A stretch of 64,000 bases of DNA from Streptomyces alfalfae (GCF_004127445.1 NZ_QEXM01000015.1:236491-300490); one strand, 5' to 3'; positions 1 to 8,840 are shown, counted from the stretch's first letter. Numbers and translations are program-made. Notes: generated from the letters alone by a model not told the origin.

Positions 1-1322
1 CGCTGCGGCGGGCCGAGGAGACACAGCCGTCCCTGAACGCCTTCGTGCGGATCGAGGCGGAGCAGGCCCTCGCGCAGGCGGAGCTGAGCGCGTCGCGGTG
101 GCGGCGCGGGGAGCCGCTGGGCCTGGTGGACGGCGTGCCGGTGTCGGTGAAGGACCTCCTGCTGATGCGCGGCGGGCCGACCCTGCGCGGCTCGAAGACC
201 ATCGGCGCGGACCGGTCCTGGGACGAGGACGCCCCCTCGGTGGCGCGGCTGCGGGAGCACGGCGCGGTGTTCGTGGGCCGCACGACGACCCCCGAGTTCG
301 GCTGGAAGGGCGTCACGGACAGCCCGTTGAGCGGCGTCACCCGCAATCCGTACGACACCTCCCGCACCTCCGGCGGCTCCAGCGGGGGCAGCGCGGTGGC
401 GGTGGCGGCCGGCGCGGGCCCGCTGTCGCTCGGCACGGACGGCGGCGGCTCGGTGCGCATCCCGGCGGCGTTCTGCGGCATCTTCGCGCTCAAGCCGACC
501 TACGGCCGGGTGCCGCTGTACCCGGCGAGCCCGTTCGGCACGCTGGCCCACGTGGGGCCGATGACCAGGGACGCGGCGGACGCGGCGCTGATGATGGACG
601 TCATCGCGGCGCCCGACGCCCGCGACTGGTCGCAGCTCGGCCCGGCGCACGAGAGCTTCCGCGCGGGCCTGGACGCGGGCGTGCGCGGGCTGCGCGTCGC
701 CTACTCCCCCTCGCTCGGCGGTCAGGTCGCCGTGCGGCCCGCGGTGGCGGCGGCCGTACGCCGCGCGGTGGAGTCGCTCGCGGCGCAGGGGGCGTACGTG
801 GAGGAGGCGGACCCCGACTTCCCTGAGCCGGTGGCCGCCTTCGAGACCCTGTGGTTCAGCGGCGCGGCCCGGGTCGTGCAGCACATGCCCCCGGCGCGGC
901 GCGAGCTGCTCGACCCGGGGCTGCGGGAGGTCTGCGGGCAGGGGGCGCGGTACAGCGCCCTCGACTACCTCGCGGCGGTCGACGTCCGCATGGACCTCGG
1001 GCGGCGCATGGGCCTGTTCCACGCGACGTACGACCTGCTGGTCACGCCGACGCTGCCGATCACCGCCTTCGCCGCGGGCATGGAGGCGCCGCGCGGGGCG
1101 GGGTACCGGCGCTGGACGGGGTGGACCCCGTTCACGTACCCCTTCAACCTCACGCAGCAGCCCGCGGCGACCGTGCCCTGCGGGACCGACGCGGACGGCC
1201 TGCCCGTGGGGGTCCAGATCGTGGCCGCGCGGCACGCCGACGCGCTGGTGCTGCGTGCCGCGCAGGCCTTGTACTCGGCGGGGGCCGGGGGGATCGCGCC
1301 GCCGGCCCCGAGCCCCCGCTAG
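1..1322 (+). CDS. Amidase signature family enzyme (5' partial)
   Basis: The reading frame is open from base 3, and the first residues (LRRAEETQPSLNAFV) look like the normal amidase interior, so the start lies upstream of the window. The Ser-cisSer-Lys triad of the amidase signature family is visible: VKD near the start for the lysine, GGSSGGS for the cis-serine, then the TDGGGSVRIPA segment with the nucleophilic serine. The family hydrolyses C-N amide bonds in the cytoplasm; substrate cannot be told from sequence. It converges with the DUF3830 gene, and the two stop codons share one CTAG. A catabolic role linked to the neighbouring importer is inference. Confidence 0.9.
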   Translation, partial: LRRAEETQPSLNAFVRIEAEQALAQAELSASRWRRGEPLGLVDGVPVSVKDLLLMRGGPTLRGSKTIGADRSWDEDAPSVARLREHGAVFVGRTTTPEFGWKGVTDSPLSGVTRNPYDTSRTSGGSSGGSAVAVAAGAGPLSLGTDGGGSVRIPAAFCGIFALKPTYGRVPLYPASPFGTLAHVGPMTRDAADAALMMDVIAAPDARDWSQLGPAHESFRAGLDAGVRGLRVAYSPSLGGQVAVRPAVAAAVRRAVESLAAQGAYVEEADPDFPEPVAAFETLWFSGAARVVQHMPPARRELLDPGLREVCGQGARYSALDYLAAVDVRMDLGRRMGLFHATYDLLVTPTLPITAFAAGMEAPRGAGYRRWTGWTPFTYPFNLTQQPAATVPCGTDADGLPVGVQIVAARHADALVLRAAQALYSAGAGGIAPPAPSPR

Positions 1323-1819
1323 AGACGCCGGAAGGTCAGCGTCTCCCCCTGCGCACCCGCCCGCCACAGGTCGTTGCAGGCCTCCGCCATGCGGTCGAGG
1401 CCCTCGACGATCCGGCCCCAGACGATGCCGGGGACCCAGCCGACGTCGCCGTTCAGGAGCAGGTTGTTCCGTTCGTAGAAGAGGGCGAGGTCGACGACGG
1501 TGGCGCCGGCCCGGACGTCGGCCTCCGGTTCGTATCCGTACGCCTGCGTCCCCAATTCCGTACCCGAAAAGGAGAAATAACAGAGATCTCCCGGAATGGG
1601 GGTGACTGTGGGGTTTTCCAGGGGCGGTTCGCGGTCCGCGAATGCCGGGAAAAGGGCGTAGATCTCGTTGCGCGCGTATTTCGCGTGATAGACGTCCGAA
1701 CCGAGCGGAAGCGCTTCCCACACCGCCGCGCAGGTCACCGGAGCCCGGTCGTCGAGCAGCTTCGCCGTGCAGTGAACTCCCCGCTTCGCGAGGGAGACTT
1801 CGATGAATCGCTCTGCCAT
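1319..1819 (-). CDS. DUF3830 family protein (cyclophilin-like fold family)
   Basis: The 166-residue product starts MAERFIEVSLAKRG and matches the DUF3830 family as I know it, whose biochemical role is not established to my knowledge. I chose the ATG at 1819 because GGAG lies about ten bases upstream; an in-frame ATG at 1828 lies too close to that GGAG. No signal peptide or membrane segment is visible. The gene is divergent from the ehuB-like gene and convergent with the amidase. DUF3830 genes recur beside amidases and amino-acid importers, so a part in catabolism of the imported compound is inferred. Confidence 0.75.
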   Translation of the reverse strand: MAERFIEVSLAKRGVHCTAKLLDDRAPVTCAAVWEALPLGSDVYHAKYARNEIYALFPAFADREPPLENPTVTPIPGDLCYFSFSGTELGTQAYGYEPEADVRAGATVVDLALFYERNNLLLNGDVGWVPGIVWGRIVEGLDRMAEACNDLWRAGAQGETLTFRRL

Positions 1820-1917
1820 GTGTCCCATGCTCCTCTCTGGAGTCAAGACCACAACGATTGCATCATGGGCCGAAATTGAGCGGCATATTCCGCGTCGGGT
1901 CGGGTAGCCGCGCGCCC

Positions 1918-2850
1918 ATGGCTCCACCACTTGGGAACAACGAGGGATCGATAGGCAGAGCGGTCCGCCGCCGCGCCCTGCTCAGCGGAGCGGGAGGGGC
2001 GGCGCTCGCCGCGTTCGGCGTCTCGGCGTGCAGCCGGGTGCCAGAGGAAGGGAAGGTTGAGGGGGGCGATCTGCTGGACCGGCTGCGCGACGGCGGCACG
2101 GTCAGGATCGGGGTCGCGGGCGAGGTCCCGTTCGGCTACATCGACGAGAACGGCGAGGTCACCGGTGAGGCGCCGGAGATCGCCAAGGTCATCTTCCCGC
2201 GCCTCGGCGTGCCCAAGGTCAAGGCGGTGCCCACCAAGTTCGGCGCCCTGATCCCCGGCCTCACACAGGCACGGCAGTTCGACGTGGTCTCGGCGGGCAT
2301 GTACATCAACCCGACGCGCTGCGAGCAGGTCCTCTTCTCCGACCCCGACTACCTGATGCTCGACTCCTTCATCGTCGAGAAGGGGAACCCGCACGGCATC
2401 AAGACGTACGAGGACATCGCGGAGAAGGGCCTGAAACTGGCGAGCGGCACCGCCTACGCGGAGATCGACTACGCCAAGGCCGCCGGCGTGAAGGACGTGC
2501 TGGTCCTGCCCGACCAGGTGGCCGGGCTCGACGCCGTGGCGCAGGGCCGGGTGGACGCCTTCGCCGGCACCAACGTCACCGTGCGCACCGTGGTCAAGGG
2601 CAGCGCGCGCGCCGAGGCGACGGAGCCCTTCCAGCCGGAGGTCGACGGCAAGCCCGCCTACGGCGCGGGCGGCTTCGCCTTCCGGCTCTCCGAGAAGAAC
2701 CTGCGCGACGCCTTCAACAAGGAGCTGCACAAGCTCAAGGAGAGCGGTGAGCTCCTGCGCATCGTCAAGCCGTTCGGCTTCACCGAGGACGAGATGACGG
2801 ATCTGACCCTCGAGAAGCTGTGTCCGCCTGCGAAGGGCGCCTCCTCATGA
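1918..2850 (+). CDS. ehuB: Solute-binding lipoprotein of Ehu-type ABC importer
   Basis: This periplasmic-binding-protein family 3 lipoprotein of 310 residues has an N-terminal RRR stretch, a hydrophobic segment and a lipobox-like VSAC with Cys38. The body (EVPFGYIDENGEVTGEAPEI, then AGMYINPTRCEQV) resembles EhuB, the ectoine/hydroxyectoine binding protein, although general polar amino-acid binding proteins are close relatives. The ATG at 1918 has no strong ribosome binding site; an in-frame start at 1858 would overlap the divergent promoter. The stop overlaps the next ATG as ATGA. It should capture the ligand outside the membrane and pass it to the two permeases that follow. Ectoine as the substrate is family inference. 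Confidence 0.72.
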   Translation: MAPPLGNNEGSIGRAVRRRALLSGAGGAALAAFGVSACSRVPEEGKVEGGDLLDRLRDGGTVRIGVAGEVPFGYIDENGEVTGEAPEIAKVIFPRLGVPKVKAVPTKFGALIPGLTQARQFDVVSAGMYINPTRCEQVLFSDPDYLMLDSFIVEKGNPHGIKTYEDIAEKGLKLASGTAYAEIDYAKAAGVKDVLVLPDQVAGLDAVAQGRVDAFAGTNVTVRTVVKGSARAEATEPFQPEVDGKPAYGAGGFAFRLSEKNLRDAFNKELHKLKESGELLRIVKPFGFTEDEMTDLTLEKLCPPAKGASS

Positions 2851-3581
2851 TGTCGTCGGAGTTCTTCCAGAACTGGTTCCTTCCCGGGATCTGGGTCACC
2901 ATTCAGGTGACCTTCTTCAGTGCGGCCCTCGCCTTCGTGATCGCCTTCCCGATCGGCGTGCTGCGCACGTCCCGCGTCTGGATCGTGCGGTTCCTCGCCG
3001 GGGCCTACTTCGAGATCTTCCGCAGCACGTCGTCGCTGGTCTTCATGTTCTGGATCGCGTTCACCGTGCCGCCGGTCTTCCACATCAGTTTCCAGCCGAT
3101 GTTCGCGGGCGTGCTGGCCCTCGGCATCACCTACGGGGCGTACGCGTCGGAGATCGTCCGCGGCGCGCTCGCCGCGGTGCCGGCGGCGCAGCGCGAGGCG
3201 GGCATCGCCCTGAACTTCACCCCGGCGCAGCGGCTGCGCCGCATCGAGCTGCCGCAGGCCTGGCCGGAGATGCTTCCGCCGTTCAACAACCTGCTGATCG
3301 AGCTGCTCAAGGGCACGTCCCTGGTGTCGCTCATCGCGGTGGCCGACATGACCTTCGCGGGTGACCTGCTGCGGCTCGTCACGAACGAGAGCGCGCCGAT
3401 CTACACCCTGCTGCTCGGCCTGTACTTCGTGCTCGCGTTCCTCCTCACGCGCGGCATGCGGCTCCTGGAGCGGCACGCCAAGAAGCGCGTCGGGCAGACG
3501 CCGGAGAAGACGAGCCTGTTCGGCGGGATGCGCTCCCGGTCGTCGATCGACGCCGTGACCGGCACGGGGGGTGCCAAGTGA
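2847..3581 (+). CDS. ehuC: ABC importer permease, EhuC-type
   Basis: A polar amino-acid type permease of 244 residues. It begins ATGATG overlapping the ehuB stop, so translational coupling is likely. The EAA-type cytoplasmic loop is visible (AAQREAGIALNFTPAQRLRRI, then ELPQAWPEMLPPFNN), as are several hydrophobic segments. It should pair with the next gene to form the heteromeric membrane channel. The C-terminal tail (KKRVGQTPEKTSLFGGMRSR) is longer and more basic than in many relatives. Substrate assignment follows the whole cluster and is inferred. Confidence 0.75.
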   Translation: MMSSEFFQNWFLPGIWVTIQVTFFSAALAFVIAFPIGVLRTSRVWIVRFLAGAYFEIFRSTSSLVFMFWIAFTVPPVFHISFQPMFAGVLALGITYGAYASEIVRGALAAVPAAQREAGIALNFTPAQRLRRIELPQAWPEMLPPFNNLLIELLKGTSLVSLIAVADMTFAGDLLRLVTNESAPIYTLLLGLYFVLAFLLTRGMRLLERHAKKRVGQTPEKTSLFGGMRSRSSIDAVTGTGGAK

Positions 3582-4225
3582 ACTGGAACTGGTCGCATGT
3601 CGACGACTTCATGCCGCTCTTCTGGGACGGCGTGGAGCTCACGCTCAAGGCGCTGCTGTTCGGCACCCTGATCGCCTTCTCGCTGGGTCTGGTCTGGGCG
3701 ATCGCCCAGCGCTCGGAGAAGAAGTGGATCCGGTGGCCGGTCACGGTGGTGACCGAGTTCATCAGGAACACCCCGCTGCTGGTGCAGCTGTTCTTCCTGT
3801 TCTACGTGGTGCCGGAGTGGGGCCCGTCGATGTCCCCGCTCACCACGGGCGTCGTCGGCCTCGGGCTGCACTACTCGACGTACACCTCGGAGGTGTACCG
3901 GGCGGGCATCGAGGGCGTGCCGGCCGGCCAGTGGGAGGCGGCGACCGCGCTCAGCCTCTCCAAGCGCCGGACCTGGACGTCGGTGATCCTGCCGCAGGCC
4001 GTGCGCCGGGTGATCCCCGCGCTCGGCAACTACGTGATCGTCATGCTGAAGGAGTCACCGCAGATGGCCGCCATCGGCGCGCTCGACATGCTGGGCCAGG
4101 CCCAGGGCTACAGCCAGGCGACCTTCACCTACGAGGCGATCAGCGTCGTCGGCGTCGCCTTCATCGTCATCGCCTACCCGGCCTCTCTTCTTCTGCGAGC
4201 TTTGGAGCGTCGTCTTGTCCGCTGA
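3578..4225 (+). CDS. ehuD: ABC importer permease, EhuD-type
   Basis: The second permease of the importer, 215 residues, starting at a GTG that overlaps the previous stop (GTGA). It has the polar amino-acid permease pattern with the loop GQWEAATALSLSKRRTWTSVILPQA contacting the ATPase (shown here in family terms). The LKESPQMAAIGALDML segment is typical of the amino-acid permease group. It is tightly packed in the ehuB-C-D-A order known for ectoine transporters. Confidence 0.75.
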   Translation: MNWNWSHVDDFMPLFWDGVELTLKALLFGTLIAFSLGLVWAIAQRSEKKWIRWPVTVVTEFIRNTPLLVQLFFLFYVVPEWGPSMSPLTTGVVGLGLHYSTYTSEVYRAGIEGVPAGQWEAATALSLSKRRTWTSVILPQAVRRVIPALGNYVIVMLKESPQMAAIGALDMLGQAQGYSQATFTYEAISVVGVAFIVIAYPASLLLRALERRLVR

Positions 4226-5030
4226 CAACAGCACTTCCCAGGAAATCCCCAACCCGGCCGTCGACGGCAGCGAGCTGATCCGCTTCGACAAGGTCGTCAA
4301 GCGGTACGGCTCCAACACCGTCCTCGACCAGCTCGACTTCTCCGTCGCCTCCGGCAAGCACGTGACGCTGATCGGCCCGTCCGGTTCCGGCAAGACCACG
4401 ATCCTGCGCCTGCTCATGACGCTGGTGAGGCCGGACGAGGGCACGATCAGGGTGGGCGGCCAGTACCTGACCCACGAGGAGAAGAACGGCAGACTCGTCC
4501 CCGCGGGCGAGAAGCACGTGCGCGAGGTCCGCAAGAACATCGGGATGGTCTTCCAGCAGTTCAACCTCTTCCCGAACATGAAGGTCCTGCGCAACCTCAT
4601 GGAGGCGCCGGTCACCGTCCTCGGGCTCTCCAAGGACGAGGCCGAGCAGCGCGCCCGCGAGCTGCTCGACCTGGTCGGCCTCGGCGACCGCTGCGACGCC
4701 TACCCGACGCAGCTCTCCGGCGGCCAGCAGCAGCGGGTGGCCATCGCGCGCGCCCTGGCGATGCGCCCGCAGGTGCTGCTCCTGGACGAGGTGACGTCCG
4801 CGCTCGACCCCGAGCTGGTGGCGGGCGTCCTGGACGTGCTCCGCGACATCGCGCACACCACGGACATCACGATGCTCTGCGTGACCCACGAGATGAACTT
4901 CGCACGGGACATCTCGGACCAAGTGCTGATGTTCGACTCCGGCCACGTGATCGAGTCCGGAACGCCGGAGAAGATCTTCACCGAGCCCGAGCACGAGCGC
5001 ACCCGCGAGTTCCTCGGCGCGGTGCTGTGA
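4215..5030 (+). CDS. ehuA: ABC importer ATP-binding subunit, EhuA-type
   Basis: A 271-residue ABC ATPase with Walker A GPSGSGKTT, Q-loop VFQQFNLFPNMKV, signature LSGGQQQR, Walker B VLLLDEVTS and switch histidine in CVTHEMNFA. The start at 4215 is a TTG that overlaps the end of ehuD by 11 bases; the next residues SADNSTSQEIP look like a normal variable N-terminus, so an unusual start codon is the simplest reading. It energises import by EhuBCD at the inner face of the membrane. EVTS replaces the commoner EPTS after Walker B, a frequent variant in this group. Confidence 0.8.
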   Translation: MSADNSTSQEIPNPAVDGSELIRFDKVVKRYGSNTVLDQLDFSVASGKHVTLIGPSGSGKTTILRLLMTLVRPDEGTIRVGGQYLTHEEKNGRLVPAGEKHVREVRKNIGMVFQQFNLFPNMKVLRNLMEAPVTVLGLSKDEAEQRARELLDLVGLGDRCDAYPTQLSGGQQQRVAIARALAMRPQVLLLDEVTSALDPELVAGVLDVLRDIAHTTDITMLCVTHEMNFARDISDQVLMFDSGHVIESGTPEKIFTEPEHERTREFLGAVL

Positions 5031-5099
5031 CCGGCACACGCCCCTGAGAGGCATCGGCCGCCGCCCCGGGACCGGGGCATGACCGCGGCACATGCCGGC

Positions 5100-5136
5100 G
5101 TGGCGCGTTCCTGCTGACGGAGCCGGAGCGCGCCAC
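5100..5136 (+). terminator. Stem-loop after the ehu operon
   Basis: GTGGCGCG (5100-5107) pairs perfectly with CGCGCCAC (5129-5136) across a 21-base loop, about 70 bases after the ehuA stop. There is no clear T-run. It is a plausible terminator between ehuA and the IclR gene. Confidence 0.4.
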
Positions 5137-5228
5137 GAATCTCGGCAACGGGCGCTCCCCCCGGCGGCCTTGCCGACTATCGTGGGAGCAGCTCGACTGT
5201 CCGGATCCGTTCCACGCTGGGGGAAGCC

Positions 5229-5996
5229 GTGGCGTTGAAGCACCAGGCGACCGCGCCGTACGACTCCGTCCAGAGCGCCCTGCGCGTGCTCGACATAGTC
5301 GCCCGGCACGACACCGGCGTGACCACCGTGGAACTCGCCCGCGAGACCCGTCTTCCCGCCACCCGCCTCGCGCCCCTGCTTCGCATGCTGCGCCGGGAGG
5401 GGTATGTCGAGCAGCTCACCGACAGCCCGGTCGGCGCCTATGTGACCGGGGAGACCCTCAACCGCCTGGCCGCGGCCGGCCACCACGAGCAGGCGCTGCG
5501 CGCGAAGCTCCAGAGCGTCCTGGACGGCCTGCGCGACTCCATCGGCGCCGCCGTCTACCTCAGCCGCTACGTGGACGGCGAGGTCGAGGTCACCGACTTC
5601 GCGGCGGGCCCACGCACCCCCGCGGTCAACGAATGGGTGGACTTCCGCTCCTCCGCCCACGCCAGCGCCATCGGCAAGAGCCTGCTCACCCAGCTCGACG
5701 TGGACGGCCGCCGCGACCACCTCGCCCGCCACCGGATGGCCCGCCTCACCTCCCGGACGATCACGAACGAACGGGCCCTGCTCAACCGCCTGGCCGCCCA
5801 GCCCGCCACGGTCCCCGTCCTCGACCTCCAGGAGTACGCGGTCGGCACCGTCTGCGCCGCCGTCCCGATCACGGCGGGCTCCACGGCCGGCTGCCTCGCC
5901 CTGTCCCTGCCGGTCGAGCAGGCCCACCGGCTGCGCGACGCCGCGGACACCCTGAACCGCGGGGCGGCGCCGCTGCTGCTCTCGCTCGCGCTCTAG
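5229..5996 (+). CDS. IclR family transcriptional regulator
   Basis: A 255-residue regulator with an N-terminal winged helix-turn-helix (SVQSALRVLDIVARHDTGVTTVELA, described in family terms) and a C-terminal IclR ligand-binding domain (AIGKSLLTQLDVDGRR, later AVPITAGSTAGCLALSLP). The GTG start at 5229 follows GGGGAA by a few bases. It sits about 200 bases downstream of ehuA on the same strand. Its likely job is local control of the importer and the divergent amidase/DUF3830 side, but no operator was identified with confidence. Confidence 0.85.
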   Translation: MALKHQATAPYDSVQSALRVLDIVARHDTGVTTVELARETRLPATRLAPLLRMLRREGYVEQLTDSPVGAYVTGETLNRLAAAGHHEQALRAKLQSVLDGLRDSIGAAVYLSRYVDGEVEVTDFAAGPRTPAVNEWVDFRSSAHASAIGKSLLTQLDVDGRRDHLARHRMARLTSRTITNERALLNRLAAQPATVPVLDLQEYAVGTVCAAVPITAGSTAGCLALSLPVEQAHRLRDAADTLNRGAAPLLLSLAL

Positions 5997-6055
5997 CCGC
6001 GCGGGCGGGTGTCCGGAGCACCCCCTCGGACCAGGTACTATTGATGAGTCAGCAG

Positions 6056-6129
6056 GCGCCGCTAGCTCAGTTGGTTAGAGCAGCTGACTCTTAATCAGCG
6101 GGTCCGGGGTTCGAGTCCCTGGCGGCGCA
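6056..6129 (+). tRNA. tRNA-Lys (CTT anticodon)
   Basis: A complete 74-base cloverleaf: acceptor stem GCGCCGC/GCGGCGC perfect, D-arm GCTC/GAGC, anticodon stem GCTGA/TCAGC around loop CTCTTAA with anticodon CTT, T-arm closed by CGGGG/CCCTG with loop TTCGAGT, discriminator A. The CCA is not encoded. A second identical copy lies at 18003-18076. Confidence 0.97.
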
Positions 6130-6140
6130 CTTGCGAATGC

Positions 6141-6178
6141 CGAAAGGGCGTTCCCGGTCTTCCGGGGACGCCCTTTCG
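6141..6178 (+). terminator. Terminator hairpin after tRNA-Lys
   Basis: CGAAAGGGCGTTCCC (6141-6155) pairs with GGGGACGCCCTTTCG (6164-6178), 15 bp with one G-T pair and an eight-base loop, starting 12 bases after the tRNA. Confidence 0.75.
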
Positions 6179-6280
6179 CGTAGGCGCGCCCTTCCGGCCG
6201 CGGAGGGTGCGGTTTTCCGCACCCTCACTCAACGGCAACCCCCATACCGCTGATGACCTGCGGTTTCTAGCGTGGAATCC

Positions 6281-6955
6281 ATGGACCTCACGACTCTCGC
6301 CCTCCCCCAGGAACCCGCCGGCGGCATCGCGGGCTGGGCCTCCGACCTGGTGGACGTCATGGGCGGCCCCGGCGCCGGGCTCGCCATCGCCCTGGAGAAC
6401 CTCTTCCCGCCGCTGCCCAGCGAGGTGATCCTGCCGCTGACCGGCTTCGCCGCGGGGCAGGGGGTGATCAGCCTGTTCTCCGCCCTCTTCTGGACGACGC
6501 TCGGCTCGGTCGTCGGCGCGGCGGCCCTGTACGGGATCGGCGTGCTGTTCGGGCGCGAGCGCATGCACGCCCTGTGGGGGAAGCTGCCGCTGGTCAAGCG
6601 GGAGGACCTGGAGCGCACCGAGGCGTGGTTCGCGCGGCACGGCACCAAGGCCGTCTTCCTCGGCCGGATGGTGCCGATCTTCCGCAGCCTGATCTCCGTG
6701 CCCGCCGGGGTGGAGCGCATGCGGCTGCCGGTCTTCCTCGCCCTGACCACCGCGGGCAGCCTGATCTGGAACTCGGTGCTCGTCATGGCCGGGTACTGGC
6801 TGGGCGACCAGTGGGACGTGGTCGAGACCTATGTCGGGCTGCTCTCCAAGGCCGTGCTCGTCCTGGTCGTCCTCGCCCTCGCCGCCTACATCGCCGTACG
6901 CGTGCGCTCGCGGAAGCGGGCGGGCGACGCTCCCCGGCACCGCCGCGCCGGGTAG
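6281..6955 (+). CDS. DedA/SNARE-associated (VTT) family membrane protein
   Basis: This is a DedA-type inner-membrane protein of about 224 residues. The family signature is clear: ENLFPPLPSEVILPLTGFAAGQG, shown here only as the E-x-PSE-type re-entrant loop, then the F-GR-PIFR-x3-S-PAG region (FLGRMVPIFRSLISVPAG). Several hydrophobic helices follow and the tail is basic (RKRAGDAPRHRRAG). DedA proteins act in lipid recycling and membrane homeostasis in other bacteria. I chose the ATG at 6281; a GTG at 6272 is also possible and no clear ribosome binding site decides. The next gene starts one base after its stop, so it is probably cotranscribed with the two-component pair. Confidence 0.88.
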   Translation: MDLTTLALPQEPAGGIAGWASDLVDVMGGPGAGLAIALENLFPPLPSEVILPLTGFAAGQGVISLFSALFWTTLGSVVGAAALYGIGVLFGRERMHALWGKLPLVKREDLERTEAWFARHGTKAVFLGRMVPIFRSLISVPAGVERMRLPVFLALTTAGSLIWNSVLVMAGYWLGDQWDVVETYVGLLSKAVLVLVVLALAAYIAVRVRSRKRAGDAPRHRRAG

Positions 6956-8119
6956 GTGCCGCTAGTGTCGGACGACGTGAGGGAACCCGTGGCCGCCCCG
7001 TTCTTGCTCAGGGTCCTCGGTGTGCTCATCGGCTGCCTCACGGCCCTGCTCGGACTGGTCTACTTCGCCGTCGCCGGGACCGCCGCCGGCCCCTTCCTGC
7101 TCTGGCCGCGCACCCGCCCCCGCGCCCACGCGCTCCTCGCGTCGGGCGCCCGCAGGCTCACCGCCCTGGAGCGCGGGCGCCGCTCCGTGTTCTTCCACGA
7201 CACGTTCCCCGTGCACCGCGCCTCCGACCAGCAGATCCTGCGCTACCTCGCCGTCCGCACGTACTCCGGGCTGCTCTGCGGTGTCGTCGTCGCCATGGTC
7301 GACTTCGGCGCGATCCTCGCGGGGATCTTCGCGGTGTCGGTCGTCCGCACCTCGATGAGCTGGGTGGACCTGCTCAGCCAGTTCGTCCTCGGCGGCACCC
7401 TGCTCTTCCTCGCCGTCCAGGGGCTGCGCGCCCTCACCGACCAGGACGCCCGCCTCGCCCGCGACTGCTTCGGCCCCTCCGAGCGCGAGCTGCTCCAGCG
7501 GCGTATCGACGAGCTGGCCACCAGCAGGGCCGCCGTGGTCCGGGCGGTCGACGTGGAGCGGCGCCGGGTCGAGCGCGATCTGCACGACGGCGTCCAGCAG
7601 CGGCTCGTCGCCCTCGCCATGCTGCTCGGCAGGGCCCGCCGCGGGCGCACCCCCGAGCGGGCCGACGCGCTCCTGGCGCAGGCCCACAAGGAGGCCCAGG
7701 AAGTCCTGACCGAGCTGCGCGAGGTGGCCTGGCGGGTCTACCCCACGGCCCTGGACAGCCTCGGTCTGCACGAGGCGCTCGGCGGGGTGTCGGAGCGGTG
7801 CGCGCTCCCGGTCCGCATGGAGTACGACGTGCCGGGCCCGCTGCCGTCCGCCGTCGAGACCGCCGCGTACTTCGTCGTGTCGGAGGCGGTGACCAACGCC
7901 GCCAAGCACTCGTCGGCCGAGGAGGTCTCCGTCCGCGTGCGGCAGCGGGGCGCCGTCCTGACCGTCCGCGTCCGCGACACCGGCCGCGGGGGCGCCGACG
8001 CCGGGGGCAGTGGTCTGACCGGGCTGCGCAGCCGGGTCGCCGCGCTCGACGGCGCCCTGGACGTCGACAGCCCCCTCGGGGGACCCACCACCATCACCGC
8101 GGAGCTGCCGTGCGCGTAA
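6956..8119 (+). CDS. Sensor histidine kinase, NarL/DesK type (pair 1)
   Basis: A 387-residue membrane kinase. The N-terminal third has two pairs of hydrophobic segments (FLLRVLGVLIGCLTALLGLV region and the GVVVAMVDFGAILAGIF region). The HisKA_3 box is ERDLHDGVQQRL with phosphoacceptor His210, followed by an HATPase with the N-box SEAVTNAAKHS and G-box DTGRGG. The GTG start directly follows the DedA stop and the end overlaps the response-regulator start by ten bases. It should autophosphorylate and signal to the next gene; its stimulus is unknown. Confidence 0.9.
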   Translation: MPLVSDDVREPVAAPFLLRVLGVLIGCLTALLGLVYFAVAGTAAGPFLLWPRTRPRAHALLASGARRLTALERGRRSVFFHDTFPVHRASDQQILRYLAVRTYSGLLCGVVVAMVDFGAILAGIFAVSVVRTSMSWVDLLSQFVLGGTLLFLAVQGLRALTDQDARLARDCFGPSERELLQRRIDELATSRAAVVRAVDVERRRVERDLHDGVQQRLVALAMLLGRARRGRTPERADALLAQAHKEAQEVLTELREVAWRVYPTALDSLGLHEALGGVSERCALPVRMEYDVPGPLPSAVETAAYFVVSEAVTNAAKHSSAEEVSVRVRQRGAVLTVRVRDTGRGGADAGGSGLTGLRSRVAALDGALDVDSPLGGPTTITAELPCA

Positions 8120-8754
8120 TCCTGGCCGAGGACTCGACCCTGCTGCGGGAGGGCCTGGTGCGGCTGCTCGCCGAGGAGGGCCACGAGGTCCTCGCCGCCG
8201 TGGGCGACGCGGACGCCCTGCTGCACGCGGTGGAGCGGGACGTCCCCGACGTCGTCGTCACCGACATCCGCATGCCGCCCGACCACACCGACGGCGGGCT
8301 GCGCGCCGCCGTCCGCATCCGCGAGGAGCGGCCCGAGGTGGGCGTGCTCGTCCTCTCCCAGTACGTCGAGCGCAACTACGCGGCCCAACTGCTCACCTCC
8401 AGCGCCGAGCGGGTCGGCTACCTCCTCAAGGACCGGGTCGCGCAGGTCGAGGAGTTCCTGGACGCGCTCGAACGGGTCCACGCGGGCGGCGCCGCCATCG
8501 ACCCCGAGGTCGTACGGCAGTTGCTCATCCGCACCACGCACAGCGACCCGCTGACCCGGCTGACCCCGCGCGAACGCACCGTCCTCGAAGCGCTCGCCGA
8601 GGGGCACACCAACGCGGCCATCGCGGAGAAGCTGCACATCTCGCTGAGCGCGGTCGAGAAGAACCTCAACGCGATCTTCGACAAGCTGGGCCTCTCCCGC
8701 ACGACCGGCTACAGCCGCCGGGTCCTCGCGGTGCTGCGGTACCTGGAGTCGTAG
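8110..8754 (+). CDS. NarL/LuxR-type response regulator (pair 1)
   Basis: A 214-residue response regulator starting at GTG 8110 (MRVILAEDST), ten bases inside the kinase gene. The receiver domain has the acidic pair ED, phosphoacceptor Asp52 in VTDIRMP, the S/T position in LVLSQYV and Lys in YLLKDRV. The C-terminal LuxR helix-turn-helix is LTPRERTVLEALAEG with NAAIAEKLHIS. It resembles the third regulator in the cluster (13379-14035) more than the second, which suggests duplication. Targets are unknown. Confidence 0.9.
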   Translation: MRVILAEDSTLLREGLVRLLAEEGHEVLAAVGDADALLHAVERDVPDVVVTDIRMPPDHTDGGLRAAVRIREERPEVGVLVLSQYVERNYAAQLLTSSAERVGYLLKDRVAQVEEFLDALERVHAGGAAIDPEVVRQLLIRTTHSDPLTRLTPRERTVLEALAEGHTNAAIAEKLHISLSAVEKNLNAIFDKLGLSRTTGYSRRVLAVLRYLES

Positions 8755-8840
8755 GCCCCGCATATCCCTCGCACCGGTGAGGACGCCGCCGTGCGGGCGC
8801 GGTGATACTGGCACGGCTTCCCGCTCCGAGGAGCCGCCGT

